Shown here in pieces: positions 8,799-17,028 of a DNA stretch of 64,000 nt (within the stretch, counting starts at the first letter, position 1; the number at the start of each line of letters is the position of its first letter). The position numbers and the translations under genes were made by a program. Source of the stretch: Thiorhodovibrio litoralis (GTDB taxonomy: Bacteria > Pseudomonadota > Gammaproteobacteria > Chromatiales > Chromatiaceae); assembly GCF_033954455.1 (NCBI RefSeq), contig NZ_CP121473.1, forward strand, positions 2,156,501 through 2,220,500, read 5' to 3'. Below the pieces are notes generated by a model that was given only the letters and a program-made list of their open reading frames with translations, did no database searches and was not told the origin of the DNA.

Positions 8799-9093
8799 AT
8801 GATTGATGTATTTCGTTATCAAACTGAAGACGGAAAAGAACCATTTACAGAGTGGCTCAATAGCCTTCGCGATAAACGTGCGCAGGCAAAATTGAGAGTC
8901 CGCCTCAAGCGGTTGGAAGTTGGCTTGTTTGGTGATTGTAGTCCGGTCGGAGAGGGGGTACTCGAACTGCGTGAGCATTCAGGATCTGGTCATCGGGTCT
9001 ATTTTGGGCGCCTGGGGGATAACGTGGTTCTTTTGTTGCTGGGGGGGCGATAAGGAATCACAAGCGCGCGGCATTGAGCGGTCTAAGAGGTAG
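8799..9093 (+). pseudogene. RelE/HigB-type toxin with a G-tract frameshift
   Basis: Residues 1-82 (VFRYQTEDGKEPFTEWLNSL then VGEGVLELREHSGSGHRVYF) match phage Gp49/HigB-like RelE/ParE toxins. The frame reaches TAA at 9051 as LLLLGGR-stop. Removing one G from the run of seven at 9041-9047 continues it as LGGDKESQARGIERSKR, the expected C-terminus, to TAG at 9091-9093 (97 residues). So there is either a +1 mutation in a homopolymer, a sequencing error or slippage-controlled expression. No antitoxin gene follows, favouring a remnant. Confidence 0.8.
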
Positions 9094-9199
9094 GCCCATC
9101 GCTGGCAGGTAACAGGCCCGCCGCTTATCCCCCAGGAAACCAGCAACCGCGCGGCCCGGCGCCTTGATACCTAACGCACCTTGCCTTGACCTGTTCGAT

Positions 9200-9218
9200 G
9201 TTACCTAGCGCGTTACCT
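9200..9218. repeat. Paired GTTACCT motifs, 12-bp spacing, left of the tRNA fragment
   Basis: GTTACCT at 9200-9206 and 9212-9218. The same core GTTACC with the same 12-bp spacing occurs at 27713 and 27725 just upstream of the second integrase. Candidate integrase arm-type sites. Confidence 0.4.
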
Positions 9219-9229
9219 AAACCGCCCGG

Positions 9230-9266
9230 AAAAGAAAAAAGCCTTGCGCCAAATGGCTGCAAGGCT
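9230..9266 (-). terminator. Rho-independent terminator downstream of the tRNA-Thr 3' fragment
   Basis: On the minus strand AGCCTTGC pairs with GCAAGGCT (9240-9266) and is followed by TTTTTTCTTTT. It lies about 10 bp beyond the CCA end of the tRNA fragment, where a tRNA terminator is expected. Confidence 0.7.
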
Positions 9267-9275
9267 CTGATTTTA

Positions 9276-9321
9276 ATGGAGCCGATGAGCGGATTTGAAC
9301 CGCTGACCTACTGATTACGAA
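9276..9321 (-). tRNA. 3' fragment of tRNA-Thr(CGT), att site (copy A)
   Basis: Read on the minus strand this is the anticodon-loop-to-CCA end of a tRNA: TTCGTAA anticodon loop (CGT), T-arm AGCGG-TTCAAAT-CCGCT, then CATCGGC-T-CCA. The other half of the gene (D-arm and 5' acceptor strand) is absent to the right, so this is not a functional tRNA. The identical 46 bp recurs at 27512-27557. Such 3' fragments are the crossover regions of tyrosine integrases. Confidence 0.88.
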
Positions 9322-9460
9322 TCATATATTGCCGCTTTCTTGCTGCTCTGTCCTGTTCAAATTTGTTTTCAGCACAGAAAGAAACCCCTTGAAAAATAAT
9401 GATAGAAGGCTATCATTAACTCGTACCTGTTCTGCTGTGCCTAAGTTTGTTCGGCGCCGA

Positions 9461-9479
9461 GTAGGTACAGAGTAGGTAC
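9461..9479. repeat. Paired AGGTAC motifs, 11-bp spacing, beside integrase 1
   Basis: GTAGGTACA occurs at 9461 and 9472. The counterpart pair CAGGTAC at 27436 and 27447, also 11 bp apart, lies inside the other end of the element. Candidate integrase arm-type sites. Confidence 0.5.
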
Positions 9480-9502
9480 AAAGACAGCCAGCAGGGGGCA
9501 GC

Positions 9503-10873
9503 ATGGCGACCAATGACAGTCTCAAAGACCGCATCCGCACACTAACAGATGGGCGGAAGACATCAGAGCAGTTCGGACGCGGGTTCGGTTCTCTGGTGTT
9601 CTGGAAGCGCGGGGGCAAGGTGCGGGTTTACTTCAGGTACACCAGCAGCACCGGGAGTCAGGAAGATTACCCGCTTGGGCTCTATGACGAAAAAGGGCAG
9701 GGCGGGATGCAAATCAGCGAGGCTAAGGCCCGCGCTTGGGAGTTGTCCAAGCTATATCAATCAGGCGTCAAGGACATCAAGACACACTTTGCCGAGCAGG
9801 ATGCAGCCAGGGAAGCCGAGAAGACAGCCGCCAAGGAAGCACTGGAAGCGGCCAGACGGGAGCGGGAAGCGCGAGGCAAGTTCACCCTGGGGGCATTGTG
9901 CGGCGCCTATGTCGCGCATCTGGAAGCCCTCGGCAAGCCCTCGGCAAAAGATGCGGCGAACGCCTTCAAGAACCACGTTTCAGGGGCAAGCCCTGAGCTG
10001 GCAGCAACGCCTGCAATGGAAGTGCAGCCAGAGCAAATCGCAAGCCTGATTCGCTCCATCAGGGACAAGGGCAAGGATCGCATGGCTGGCATCGTGCGCA
10101 GCTATCTGAACGCGGCTTATCAGATGGCCATCGGCGCCAAGTTCGATACCTCGGCACCTGCCAGTTTTAACGGGTTCGAGATCACGCAGAACCCTGTGGC
10201 GCCCATCAAGGCGATTGCCGTCAAGCGAGGCGAGCGCGTCTTGAGCCAAGCCGAGCTGCGCGAATATTTCGGACACATGGGGGAGGGCATTGTCGATCAG
10301 GCGTTGCTGTTGGCCCTGCTGGCTGGTGGCCAGCGGATTCGACAACTCTTGCGCGCCCGGGTGGCTGATTGGGACCCAGAGAATCGGGTTCTCAGGCTTT
10401 GGGACTCCAAGGGTAAGCGCACCGAAGCGCGCGAGCATCTGCTACCTCTTGGTGAGCAGGGGGCCAAGATTGTCGACGCGCTTGTCGAGCGTGCCATGGA
10501 GAAAGCCACCAAGGCGGCACAAGGGGGAGAACCCGAGCCGAATCCCTCACTGTGGCTGTCGACGGCTGGCGCTGTTGTCTTTCACGCCACCCCCGGCAAG
10601 CGAGTTGTCGAGATTGCCAAGAGGATGAAGGGCGAATCCTTCGACCTGCGGGACCTTCGTCGCACCTGTGAAACTCGCCTAGCGGGACTCGGAATCACCC
10701 GCGAAGTCCGGGCGCAACTCTTAAGCCATGGGCTGTCAGGCGTGCAGGTAGCCCATTACGACCGGCACTCCTACTCAGACGAAAAGCGCGCGGCGCTTGA
10801 CGCATGGGAAGCCTATTTGTTCAGCAAGACGGCTGACAACGTTATCCCAATGAAGCGAGCGGCAGCAGCATGA
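9503..10873 (+). CDS. Tyrosine recombinase (site-specific integrase) of element 1
   Basis: 456 residues. An Arm-DNA-binding N-terminus (FGRGFGSLVFWKRGGKVRVY) is followed by a long charged linker helix (EQDAAREAEKTAAKEALEAA), a core-binding domain and the catalytic domain. Catalytic residues: Arg in GGQRIRQLLRARV, the box II arginine region FDLRDLRRTCETRLAGLG, His in LLSHGLSGVQ and Tyr in AHYDRHSY. Integrases of this type act on tRNA 3' ends, and a tRNA-Thr fragment lies 180 bp upstream. ATG 9503 follows GCAGGGGGCAGC. It would excise the element with the xis-like gene downstream. Confidence 0.92.
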   Translation: MATNDSLKDRIRTLTDGRKTSEQFGRGFGSLVFWKRGGKVRVYFRYTSSTGSQEDYPLGLYDEKGQGGMQISEAKARAWELSKLYQSGVKDIKTHFAEQDAAREAEKTAAKEALEAARREREARGKFTLGALCGAYVAHLEALGKPSAKDAANAFKNHVSGASPELAATPAMEVQPEQIASLIRSIRDKGKDRMAGIVRSYLNAAYQMAIGAKFDTSAPASFNGFEITQNPVAPIKAIAVKRGERVLSQAELREYFGHMGEGIVDQALLLALLAGGQRIRQLLRARVADWDPENRVLRLWDSKGKRTEAREHLLPLGEQGAKIVDALVERAMEKATKAAQGGEPEPNPSLWLSTAGAVVFHATPGKRVVEIAKRMKGESFDLRDLRRTCETRLAGLGITREVRAQLLSHGLSGVQVAHYDRHSYSDEKRAALDAWEAYLFSKTADNVIPMKRAAAA

Positions 10874-10903
10874 TTGAAAGGTGCGGCCCTCGGTTTCTCC
10901 AGT

Positions 10904-10956
10904 TTTCTCCAGTTTTCTCCACATTGTTTCTCCACTTCCCGTCTCGCTAATCTGAG
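10904..10956 (+). repeat. 53-bp direct repeat upstream of the excisionase-like gene (copy 1)
   Basis: Pyrimidine-rich sequence (TTTCTCCAGTTTTCTCCACA, then TTGTTTCTCC) ending in CTCGCTAATCTGAG. It recurs at 14901-14953 with only scattered, mostly transition, differences, and both copies end 31-32 bp before a start codon followed by CAAG-CAATC. Likely a duplicated promoter or operator. Confidence 0.7.
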
Positions 10957-10987
10957 CGCGCTAGGACATTTTTGAACGGAGAAACCG

Positions 10988-11272
10988 ATGCAAGACAATC
11001 TCGAGACTCAGTCCATTGAAGCCGCGAAGCCAGGCAATCTAGGCAAGCAACGCATGCGCCGAATGCGTCGGATTCCATTGACTGAACAGCGGCTATTCAC
11101 GGTCACTGATTATGCCGACTTCGCGGGAGTCGGACGGACAACCATATACGAAGCCTGGAAGGCCGGGCGCGGCCCTGAGTGCATCCTGGTCAATCAAAGC
11201 AGACGAATCCCGAGGGATGCCCAATGGTGTTCAGATGGTACACCGATAAATCACGCACCAGAGTTGCAGTAA
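10988..11272 (+). CDS. Excisionase/AlpA-like helix-turn-helix protein
   Basis: 94 residues. The basic N-terminal part is followed by a MerR-type winged-helix motif, LFTVTDYADFAGVGRTTIYE then AWKAGRGPECILV, as in Xis/AlpA proteins that bend att DNA and control excision. It starts at ATG 10988 (GAACGGAGAAACCG upstream gives GGAG) and follows the integrase, the usual place for xis. The stop lies 54 bp before the IS4-type insertion, so the gene itself seems intact. Confidence 0.75.
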   Translation: MQDNLETQSIEAAKPGNLGKQRMRRMRRIPLTEQRLFTVTDYADFAGVGRTTIYEAWKAGRGPECILVNQSRRIPRDAQWCSDGTPINHAPELQ

Positions 11273-11332
11273 GGCAAAGCCGGCTGACTCCTTTCCCGAT
11301 CACACTCGGAGGGCACGGCCAAGGACATACCA

Positions 11333-12703
11333 TTACCCATAACTATCCCTGACGCTGCGGTAAGCCTCCAGCGCCATGACAAAATCGGGGATGCGCTGCA
11401 ACCCAATCCAGAGCGTCTTCGGTCCCGGGAACCCATCGGATTTGCGGTTGAGAAAGCCGCCCAGGGAGGCGACCATGCGCACCATGGTATCGAGCGAGGG
11501 CGGCTGCTCGGGTGGCGCTTGTTTCTGGGTGACCAGATAGACCGCCTTCCATTCCTCCTCGGCAAAGACCGCATCGCAAGGCAACTCCGGGCACTCGCGC
11601 CCGAGCATGGTCAGGTACAGCACCCGCCACGCGATGATCATGTACAAAGCGAGCGCCGGCTCCAGGCGCTCGCGCGTCTCGAGCTGCAGCTCCTCGATGC
11701 GGCAGCCACTTTTTAAGATCCGGAAAAAAATTTCCACTTGCCACCTGCAAAGATACCAGGAGAGCGTCTCGATGGCCTCTTGGGCGCTCTGCACCGCCAG
11801 ATTGGTCAGCAACAGCCAGTTGAGTGGCTCCTCGCCGGCGGGCGGATTGACCTCGGTGGCCAGCAAAGCCGTGACCGTGACATCGGGCAAGGTGCGATCC
11901 GGGCGCCAGGGTGCCTTCAGGGTCACGCGCACCACCTTGATCTCCTGCGTGACCTGGCGTGCTTTGGCCCCCTTGGTGGCGGGACGCTCGAAGGTGATCT
12001 CGGTGAGCACCGGGGCGGCGTCCAGGGCCTCATTGAGCTTTCTGCCATCGGCCAAGCAGCGGTCGCGATGCTGCACCCGTACCAGCCAATCGGCGCTGTT
12101 CTCGGGGATGGGCGCTTCAACAAACAGGTCGTAGATGTCGCCCTCGCGATCGGCAACATAGGTCAAGCGCGTGTCGCTCAGTTCCTCGGCCAGCGCATTG
12201 ACGCGCGCGTAGCCATCGACCCAGCGCACGCTTTCTTTCTCCTCCAGTGGGCGGCGCGAGTCTTTGTCCTGGCCCAGGCTACCGGGCTCGCGCACAAAAG
12301 TGTGCAAATCCAGCAGCCCCAGCGCGAGGCGCTCGGGCGTGACCGCCAAGGTGGGATGGATGTACATCCCATAGCGGCTCTCAAAGTTCAGTGGCCCAAG
12401 ACCGACAATGCCTTTTTTGGTTGTATAGTCCAGCTCGCTGGTATCTTGGATACACAGCACCCGCGGATGCTCGCGCAGACGTTCTTCGGTACAAGCAAAA
12501 TGGGGTGCGAGGATCTGCTCGGCGGTGACCGTGGGATGATCGAAAAAGCGATAGGCGGCCCGGGTCTCATACCAACCGTTGCAAGCCCCGGGAATACTTT
12601 GTGTCGGCTTGGCGCCGAGGGTTTCAAGCACCTGTTGGGCGCGATGATTCAGGCGCTTGTCGCCCAGAGAGATGTCCTGCAGTTCAGAGGCCAGCGCGAT
12701 CAT
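11333..12703 (-). CDS. IS4-family (Tn5/IS50 group) DDE transposase
   Basis: 456 residues from ATG 12703. The N-terminus SLGDKRLNHRAQQVLETLG then AAYRFFDHPTVTAEQIL is the Tn5-type DNA-binding domain. Catalytic residues: Asp87 (VLCIQDTSELDY), Asp185 (LTYVADREGDIYDLF) and Glu324 within YLCRWQVEIFFRILK, which fits the IS4 Y-(2)-R-(3)-E-(6)-K signature exactly (Y317, R320, E324, K331). The C-terminal dimerisation domain ends DFVMALEAYRSVRDSYG. Its start overlaps the stop of the upstream passenger gene (ATGA), so the two are translationally coupled. A longer upstream open frame is only a shadow of the passenger. Confidence 0.95.
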   Translation of the reverse strand: MIALASELQDISLGDKRLNHRAQQVLETLGAKPTQSIPGACNGWYETRAAYRFFDHPTVTAEQILAPHFACTEERLREHPRVLCIQDTSELDYTTKKGIVGLGPLNFESRYGMYIHPTLAVTPERLALGLLDLHTFVREPGSLGQDKDSRRPLEEKESVRWVDGYARVNALAEELSDTRLTYVADREGDIYDLFVEAPIPENSADWLVRVQHRDRCLADGRKLNEALDAAPVLTEITFERPATKGAKARQVTQEIKVVRVTLKAPWRPDRTLPDVTVTALLATEVNPPAGEEPLNWLLLTNLAVQSAQEAIETLSWYLCRWQVEIFFRILKSGCRIEELQLETRERLEPALALYMIIAWRVLYLTMLGRECPELPCDAVFAEEEWKAVYLVTQKQAPPEQPPSLDTMVRMVASLGGFLNRKSDGFPGPKTLWIGLQRIPDFVMALEAYRSVRDSYG

Positions 12704-13581
12704 GCCACCACCCCCAGGGCGGCGCGGAAGTCCGCCGCCAGCGGGTAGACATAGATCGCCTTGCGCGGCAGCGCGGCCCGATGGGTGCGGTCGCACTTGC
12801 CGCGCCCGGTGGTTTCGCCCAAGTCGTGCCAGTTGGCGGCACGGTAACAGGTCCCGGCAAAGCGTGGGGTCTCGACAAAGGTCTCCAGCAGCACCAGACG
12901 CTCGCCATAGCGGGCGGGAAAGTCGACACTGACTTGCCGCGCGGCCAAGGACAGCACCTTGGAGGCGAGGTGTTTGACCTGCACCCAGGGCAGGATGAGG
13001 AAGCGGGCGTTGTTGAGCACCCGTCCCAGGTGTGCTTGGCGCTGCGCGGGCGTCCAGCCAATCCAGCGGTCGCGGGCAGCGACTTTCCAGGCCGCCGCGC
13101 CAAAGCCGATGGCGCCGAGCAGACCGCCATCCCACTGGATCAGGTAGCGCAGCTGCGCACCAGGCAGGGGACTGTAGCCGAGGTAGTGGTAGCGCTCGAT
13201 CAGGCCGTTCCATAATTGCGAGGCCCTTCGATCATCAACGCGCGCCAGGCGCAAGCCGCTGAGCGCGCGCAGCGGGACGGACACTGGGATCGGTTCGGGC
13301 CGGGACTCGGGGCGCGGGACGAAGCGCCGCCCATTGCCATTGCCGCAGGTCGGTGGCGGCAGCACAATGAGCCCGGCACGATGCAACCGCAGCAGTCCCA
13401 CCCGGGCACTCATGAGCTTGGGGCGGCCTTGGATATCGGTCCACTCCAGCGCGCGGCACACCCGCCGAGCGATCTCCGCGCGCAGCGGCGGCTGCGCCAG
13501 CGCGATCTCCTGGCGAATGCGCGCTAAGTCGGTCTCGTTGAAAGGGCGCCCACATAAACGGCTTGGAATCGCTTGGTCCAT
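12700..13581 (-). CDS. DUF4338 protein, DruA-like, passenger of the IS4-type element
   Basis: 293 residues. The N-terminal part (FNETDLARIRQEIALAQPPL then ARRVCRALEWTDIQGRPKLM) is a helix-rich DNA-binding-like domain; the C-terminal DUF4338 core contains LWNGLIERYHYLGYSPLPGA, LRYLIQWDGGLLGAIGFGAA, LNNARFLILPWVQVKHLAS and the end YVYPLAADFRAALG. DUF4338 defines DruA of type I Druantia defence, but here no druBCDE is present and the gene is locked to a transposase by an ATGA overlap, so it is probably a transposition accessory or a self-serving passenger. A GGGAG ribosome site precedes ATG 13581. Confidence 0.88.
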   Translation of the reverse strand: MDQAIPSRLCGRPFNETDLARIRQEIALAQPPLRAEIARRVCRALEWTDIQGRPKLMSARVGLLRLHRAGLIVLPPPTCGNGNGRRFVPRPESRPEPIPVSVPLRALSGLRLARVDDRRASQLWNGLIERYHYLGYSPLPGAQLRYLIQWDGGLLGAIGFGAAAWKVAARDRWIGWTPAQRQAHLGRVLNNARFLILPWVQVKHLASKVLSLAARQVSVDFPARYGERLVLLETFVETPRFAGTCYRAANWHDLGETTGRGKCDRTHRAALPRKAIYVYPLAADFRAALGVVA

Positions 13582-13744
13582 GGTCTCCCGTCCCCTTGCT
13601 GAAGATGAAAGGGCATCTCAGCAGAACTCGGGAGCTGTGTCCAGCCCCGGACGACGCTGGGGCGGGGAGATATGGGTAATGGTATGGGCCAAGGACGGTC
13701 ACCAACCAACCAGAGGCGAAACCAACCAACCGGAGAAAGAGCCC

Positions 13745-14020
13745 TTGAACACTAACCTTCACTTTCACCTGAATGCAGCGCTGAAATCATCGCCAGCCCT
13801 CGACCAAACCAAGCTATCGGAGGGAGACATCGAAGCACTGAGAACCGACAACATCACCCTGACCCGAGGAATTGGTGTCATTGGGCGCCTATTGTCTGAT
13901 GTCGAAGAACAACTCGGCACGCATGACATCCACGATATTGGCTCTTTACTGTCGATGCTGACAGAGTTGTCGGACGTGGTTTCTCAAGCGGCTGCCAGAG
14001 AACTCAAGACAGCGAGCTAA
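13745..14020 (+). CDS. Small unknown protein of element 1
   Basis: 91 residues from TTG 13745, preceded by GGAGAAAG at a good distance. Mostly helical (LTRGIGVIGRLLSDVEEQLG then SLLSMLTELSDVVSQAAARE). I recognise no family. A longer open frame reaching into the IS is not plausible because it crosses the insertion boundary. Position after integrase/xis suggests a regulatory or accessory role. Confidence 0.6.
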   Translation: MNTNLHFHLNAALKSSPALDQTKLSEGDIEALRTDNITLTRGIGVIGRLLSDVEEQLGTHDIHDIGSLLSMLTELSDVVSQAAARELKTAS

Positions 14021-14135
14021 TCAGCCCACTCCACTGTCCGCGCCAAGTCTAGGGTAGCTCCCGAAAAGGCGGCTACACCTTCACCGCCCTGGCTTGGCCC
14101 CTCCCTCGAAGGTGCCCGCGTGAAGGTGCGTGACA

Positions 14136-14870
14136 ATGCTGAAATGGAACCCCAGGGGCTTAACGCCCTGTCATCCGCTCGAGCATCCGGCGCTTCGAGA
14201 TTACTCCGACCCTTGCCCTATCCTGGTTTGCGCGGCTTTGTGGTGCGACCTTCCTGTTCACGAAGTCCGGCTGGTTGTCGATTCTGCGACCGAGGTTGAA
14301 CCCGGTATCTACCAACACCCCGAGCACCCTAGCCTCGAGTCCAAGTGTCGCACGCTTCATGCGGCGATTGACGCTGATGAGCTGCCGGTCTATCGCCTAT
14401 GGGGGATGGTGCATAACTGCTGGGCAGAGAGAAATGATCCCGAAAATATTTCCAGGCTCGGCCGGCACCTGATGCTTGCAGACCTGAAAGCCTGGATTGA
14501 CAAGCATCATCCAAACGAACCTTTGCCTTCCTGGCTGTTTGATTCCGAGAGTGAGGCTAGATCACAAGAACCGTCATCAGAAGATGATGACTGGTTTGAT
14601 AACCCGGAAGTCCCTATAGCAGAGCAACGAAAACGGGCGATTCTTACTGGCATTGAGGCACTTAGGTTCAACCGGCTAGCCATTCCCTACGCAGGAAAGA
14701 GTAAAGTTAAAGACTGGCTGAGGGAGACCGAGTACAAGAAACTGTTTGAAGGGAGAACTACATTCGATGAATCATCAATTTTTGAGGAAGCATGGAAAAA
14801 AGGGTTAAAAACCAAGCCTGCGCTATGGAAAACGGAAAACCATGAGAAGCACAGCAGACACAACAAGTAA
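14136..14870 (+). CDS. Unknown protein of element 1
   Basis: 244 residues from ATG 14136 (AAGGTG seven bases upstream; GTG 14130 is the alternative). The N-terminal half is globular with several Cys and Trp (PILVCAALWCDLPVHEVRLV); a linker of acidic residues (SSEDDDWFDNPEVP) leads to a basic C-terminal helix region (EALRFNRLAIPYAGKSKVKD then TFDESSIFEEAWKKGLK). The C-terminal part resembles DNA-associated domains of phage/satellite proteins, but I cannot name a family. Confidence 0.6.
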   Translation: MLKWNPRGLTPCHPLEHPALRDYSDPCPILVCAALWCDLPVHEVRLVVDSATEVEPGIYQHPEHPSLESKCRTLHAAIDADELPVYRLWGMVHNCWAERNDPENISRLGRHLMLADLKAWIDKHHPNEPLPSWLFDSESEARSQEPSSEDDDWFDNPEVPIAEQRKRAILTGIEALRFNRLAIPYAGKSKVKDWLRETEYKKLFEGRTTFDESSIFEEAWKKGLKTKPALWKTENHEKHSRHNK

Positions 14871-14900
14871 TAGGCCGATCTGTCTCGATTGACCTCGGCA

Positions 14901-14953
14901 TTTCTCTAGTTTTCTTCACATTGTTTCTCTAGTTCCAGCCTCGTTAGTCTGAG
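14901..14953 (+). repeat. 53-bp direct repeat (copy 2), before the 92-residue gene
   Basis: Second copy of the 10904-10956 repeat (TTTCTCTAGTTTTCTTCACA, then TTGTTTCTCT, ending CTCGTTAGTCTGAG). It supports TTG 14986 as the start of the following gene, since the spacing and the first codons match those of the excisionase-like gene. Confidence 0.7.
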
Positions 14954-14985
14954 TCCTAATTCGTTCGTATCTGAGGACTCAGACA

Positions 14986-15264
14986 TTGCAAGCCAATCAA
15001 TCACCCACCCGTTACCTTGATGCACGCAGCATCAGCGGCACTCTATCTCGATACCTCCCCTCGAATAATTCAAGAAGAACGCACCCGTGCAAACACGGCG
15101 GGGGGTTGAACATGGGAGCCACCCCCGAAGCCTGGCGCGATCCTGCGCCCGATCTGATTCGCCCCCTCATCAAGACCGCCATTGTGGAGCTTGCCGTCAC
15201 CGGATTCATTCCTGCGGCATTCGCGACCTGGCTGATTCAGCGCGGAGGGTTGCTACATGCTTGA
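14986..15264 (+). CDS. Small unknown protein preceding the primase-helicase
   Basis: 92 residues from TTG 14986; GAGGA lies about nine bases upstream and the region before it is a copy of the promoter repeat at 10904-10956. An internal ATG at 15112 would give 50 residues (MGATPEAWRDPAPDLIRP then LIKTAIVELAVTGFIPAAFA), the better-conserved-looking part. The 3' end overlaps the primase start by eight bases, implying co-translation. No family recognised; a hydrophobic segment near the end (VTGFIPAAFATWLI) is too short to be confident of a membrane helix. Confidence 0.55.
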   Translation: MQANQSPTRYLDARSISGTLSRYLPSNNSRRTHPCKHGGGLNMGATPEAWRDPAPDLIRPLIKTAIVELAVTGFIPAAFATWLIQRGGLLHA

Positions 15265-16183
15265 GGATAACGAGCGCACCCGTGAAACCGCGCAACCGGC
15301 AGTTGCAACGCCGACCGAGTTGAAGGCAGCGATTGACCCGCGCGACTTCTATGCCAGGGAATTCCCTGGCGTGCATCTCAAAGCCAGCAGAGACGGATGG
15401 ACTCAGAATATTCGATGTCCGTTCCACGATGACAAGAACCCCAGTTTCGGCGTGAATCTCGATACTGGGGCTTATCATTGTTTCACTTGCAGAAAAAGCG
15501 GCGGCTCTGTCATTGATTACCGAATGGATGCCAACAGCATCGAAATGCAAGAAGCCTGTCGATTGTTGGCCAGTGAATTCGGCGTGCAACGGGGTTCGCC
15601 TTTGCTGACACAAAAGCCCCCCGTCAATGGCCACCAGAGGCCCGAGGCGGCGCCAGCGCCAGCAACCGAGCCGGTGCTCAAGGTGGAGCCGATCACGCTG
15701 GAAGCCCGGAAAACCCGCCCTGCAGCGCACCTGGAACTTGGCAAACCGAAAGCATCATGGGTTTATCACGACCAACAAGGCCGGCCGATCTGCATCATTC
15801 ACCGATTCGACCCGCCTGGAAAGGGCAAGGAATTTCGCCCTCAGATTTGGGATGGCAAGGATTGGCACTGGAAAGCGCCACCCGAGCCGCGCCCCCTGTA
15901 TCGACTGCATAAGCTGACAGCCCCACCCGAGGCGCCTGTCGTTGTCTGTGAAGGCGAGAAAGCCGCCGATGCAGCCGCCAAGCTGTTACCCCAGGCTGTC
16001 AGCACCACCCCGATGAACGGCGCCCAATCCCCCAGGAAAAGCGACTGGACACCAGTTCGCGGCCGGTGAGCGTAATCACGATAATTGCGGGACCCATTTC
16101 CAAGCCATTTGAAGGACATGGAATGCGTGTGGGATCACGGGGGCCGTTACTGGCCGACAGCGGGAAGCCGGAATCGTGAACCA

Positions 16184-16207
16184 CGCTCCCCCCCTGAGGG
16201 GGGAGAG
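16184..16207 (-). terminator. GC-rich hairpin after the transposon's last gene (copy 1)
   Basis: CTCCCCCC/GGGGGGAG stem with a TGA-centred loop, 12 bp past the stop of the primase-like gene. There is no T-tract, so this is a candidate end-of-operon hairpin rather than a textbook terminator. The copy at 58046-58069 is identical. Confidence 0.4.
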
Positions 16208-16218
16208 ACGCAGCGGGT

Positions 16219-17028
16219 TCAGTTGCCTCTAGCGCTCTGGCGAATGGCGCGAGCGAGGGTGTAGCGGGCATAGCGCTCGGCATCGGCTCCGCGACGCGGG
16301 GACGCGCGCTCGAGCAAGCGCTGGTAGACCGTGGTCGGTGCAAGGCCCGCCTCAAGAGCGCCGCAGACCCAGCCCCATTCGCGGGCGGATTCGGACGGAT
16401 CCCCGGTGGATAAGCGCGCCCGTGGAGCGCAGTTGACGACTGGCGGCGGAGCCGGAGCCATCGTTGGCAAGGCCGGAGTTGGATCCCAGACGCGCTCCTG
16501 CGGGCTTGGTCGCCGAAGGACATTGACCCACTCCCCGCCACGCTTGGCATTCTTCATCCCGGCGAGCCGACCGAGGTGCTCACCGGAGACCGAGCCCGGA
16601 TCGGCGCCAACGCGCGGGATCAGCCAACGCTGCACATCACAGCGCTGCGCCTCATCGAGCGCGCGGGTCAGCCGTAGCCACAGGTGGCAGCCCCCGAGCG
16701 TCGAAGTCTGCACCACCAGGGCCGCATAGTGCCGAGCGATGCGCTGCGCCATCGGCCGTGCGACATCATCGAGAAACACCATTGGCCAGGGATAGCCGCG
16801 GGCTGGACGGATATAAATATCGGCCTGTTGGACATTGCGCGCTCTGGCCAGCCCCAACGGAAGCTGATCCAAAGAGCGATCATGGAACCACAGCATCGTC
16901 GCCTTGGCGGTGCGCACCGCCAAATCGGCACGCACGATGCCAGCGTCGTGCCATGCCTCAAGCATCACGGCGGTGTGTCTTGCCGCTGTCATGGCCTGGT
17001 GCGGGCGCTCAGCGCTCAAGCGGCTCAT
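16219..17028 (-). CDS. RepB-family primase-like protein of the transposon (copy 1)
   Basis: 269 residues. Motifs of the archaeo-eukaryotic-type RepB primase group are visible: ADIYIRPARGYPWPMVFLDD with the acidic pair Asp87-Asp88, VVQTSTLGGCHLWLRL with the conserved His115 region, and the DPGSVSGEHLGRLAGMKNAK box near 144-163. The C-terminal ~90 residues are Pro-rich and then helical (LEAGLAPTTVYQRLLERASP). The start overlaps the ATPase stop (TGATG). Primase-like genes are not part of classical TniABQ or Tn7 cores, so the pairing is unusual. Priming activity is inference; all residues needed for it cannot be judged by eye. Confidence 0.75.
   Translation of the reverse strand: MSRLSAERPHQAMTAARHTAVMLEAWHDAGIVRADLAVRTAKATMLWFHDRSLDQLPLGLARARNVQQADIYIRPARGYPWPMVFLDDVARPMAQRIARHYAALVVQTSTLGGCHLWLRLTRALDEAQRCDVQRWLIPRVGADPGSVSGEHLGRLAGMKNAKRGGEWVNVLRRPSPQERVWDPTPALPTMAPAPPPVVNCAPRARLSTGDPSESAREWGWVCGALEAGLAPTTVYQRLLERASPRRGADAERYARYTLARAIRQSARGN

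Larger units (their letters stand above)
11326..13686 (-). mobile_element. IS4-family (IS50-like) insertion sequence with a DUF4338/DruA passenger gene
   Basis: 2361 bp. The outer ends are a 16-bp perfect inverted repeat, CATACCATTACCCATA at 11326-11341 and its complement at 13671-13686. It is flanked by a perfect 9-bp target duplication GGCCAAGGA (11317-11325 and 13687-13695), the size made by IS50/Tn5-type transposases. Two overlapping minus-strand genes fill it: a DUF4338 protein then the transposase. Intact ends, duplication and reading frames argue for recent insertion into a non-coding part of element 1. Confidence 0.93.

Noticed and set aside
9276-9321. Functional tRNA-Thr gene
   Set aside because: Only the 3' half is present at both 9276 and 27512; no D-arm or 5' acceptor strand follows.
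11738-12748. Long + strand open frame (336 codons) opposite the IS4-type transposase
   Set aside because: Antisense shadow of a clear DDE transposase in GC-rich DNA; low-complexity sequence with no motif.
12700-13581. A Druantia defence system based on the DruA-like gene
   Set aside because: No druB-E-like helicase genes nearby; the gene is inside defined IS ends and coupled to a transposase.
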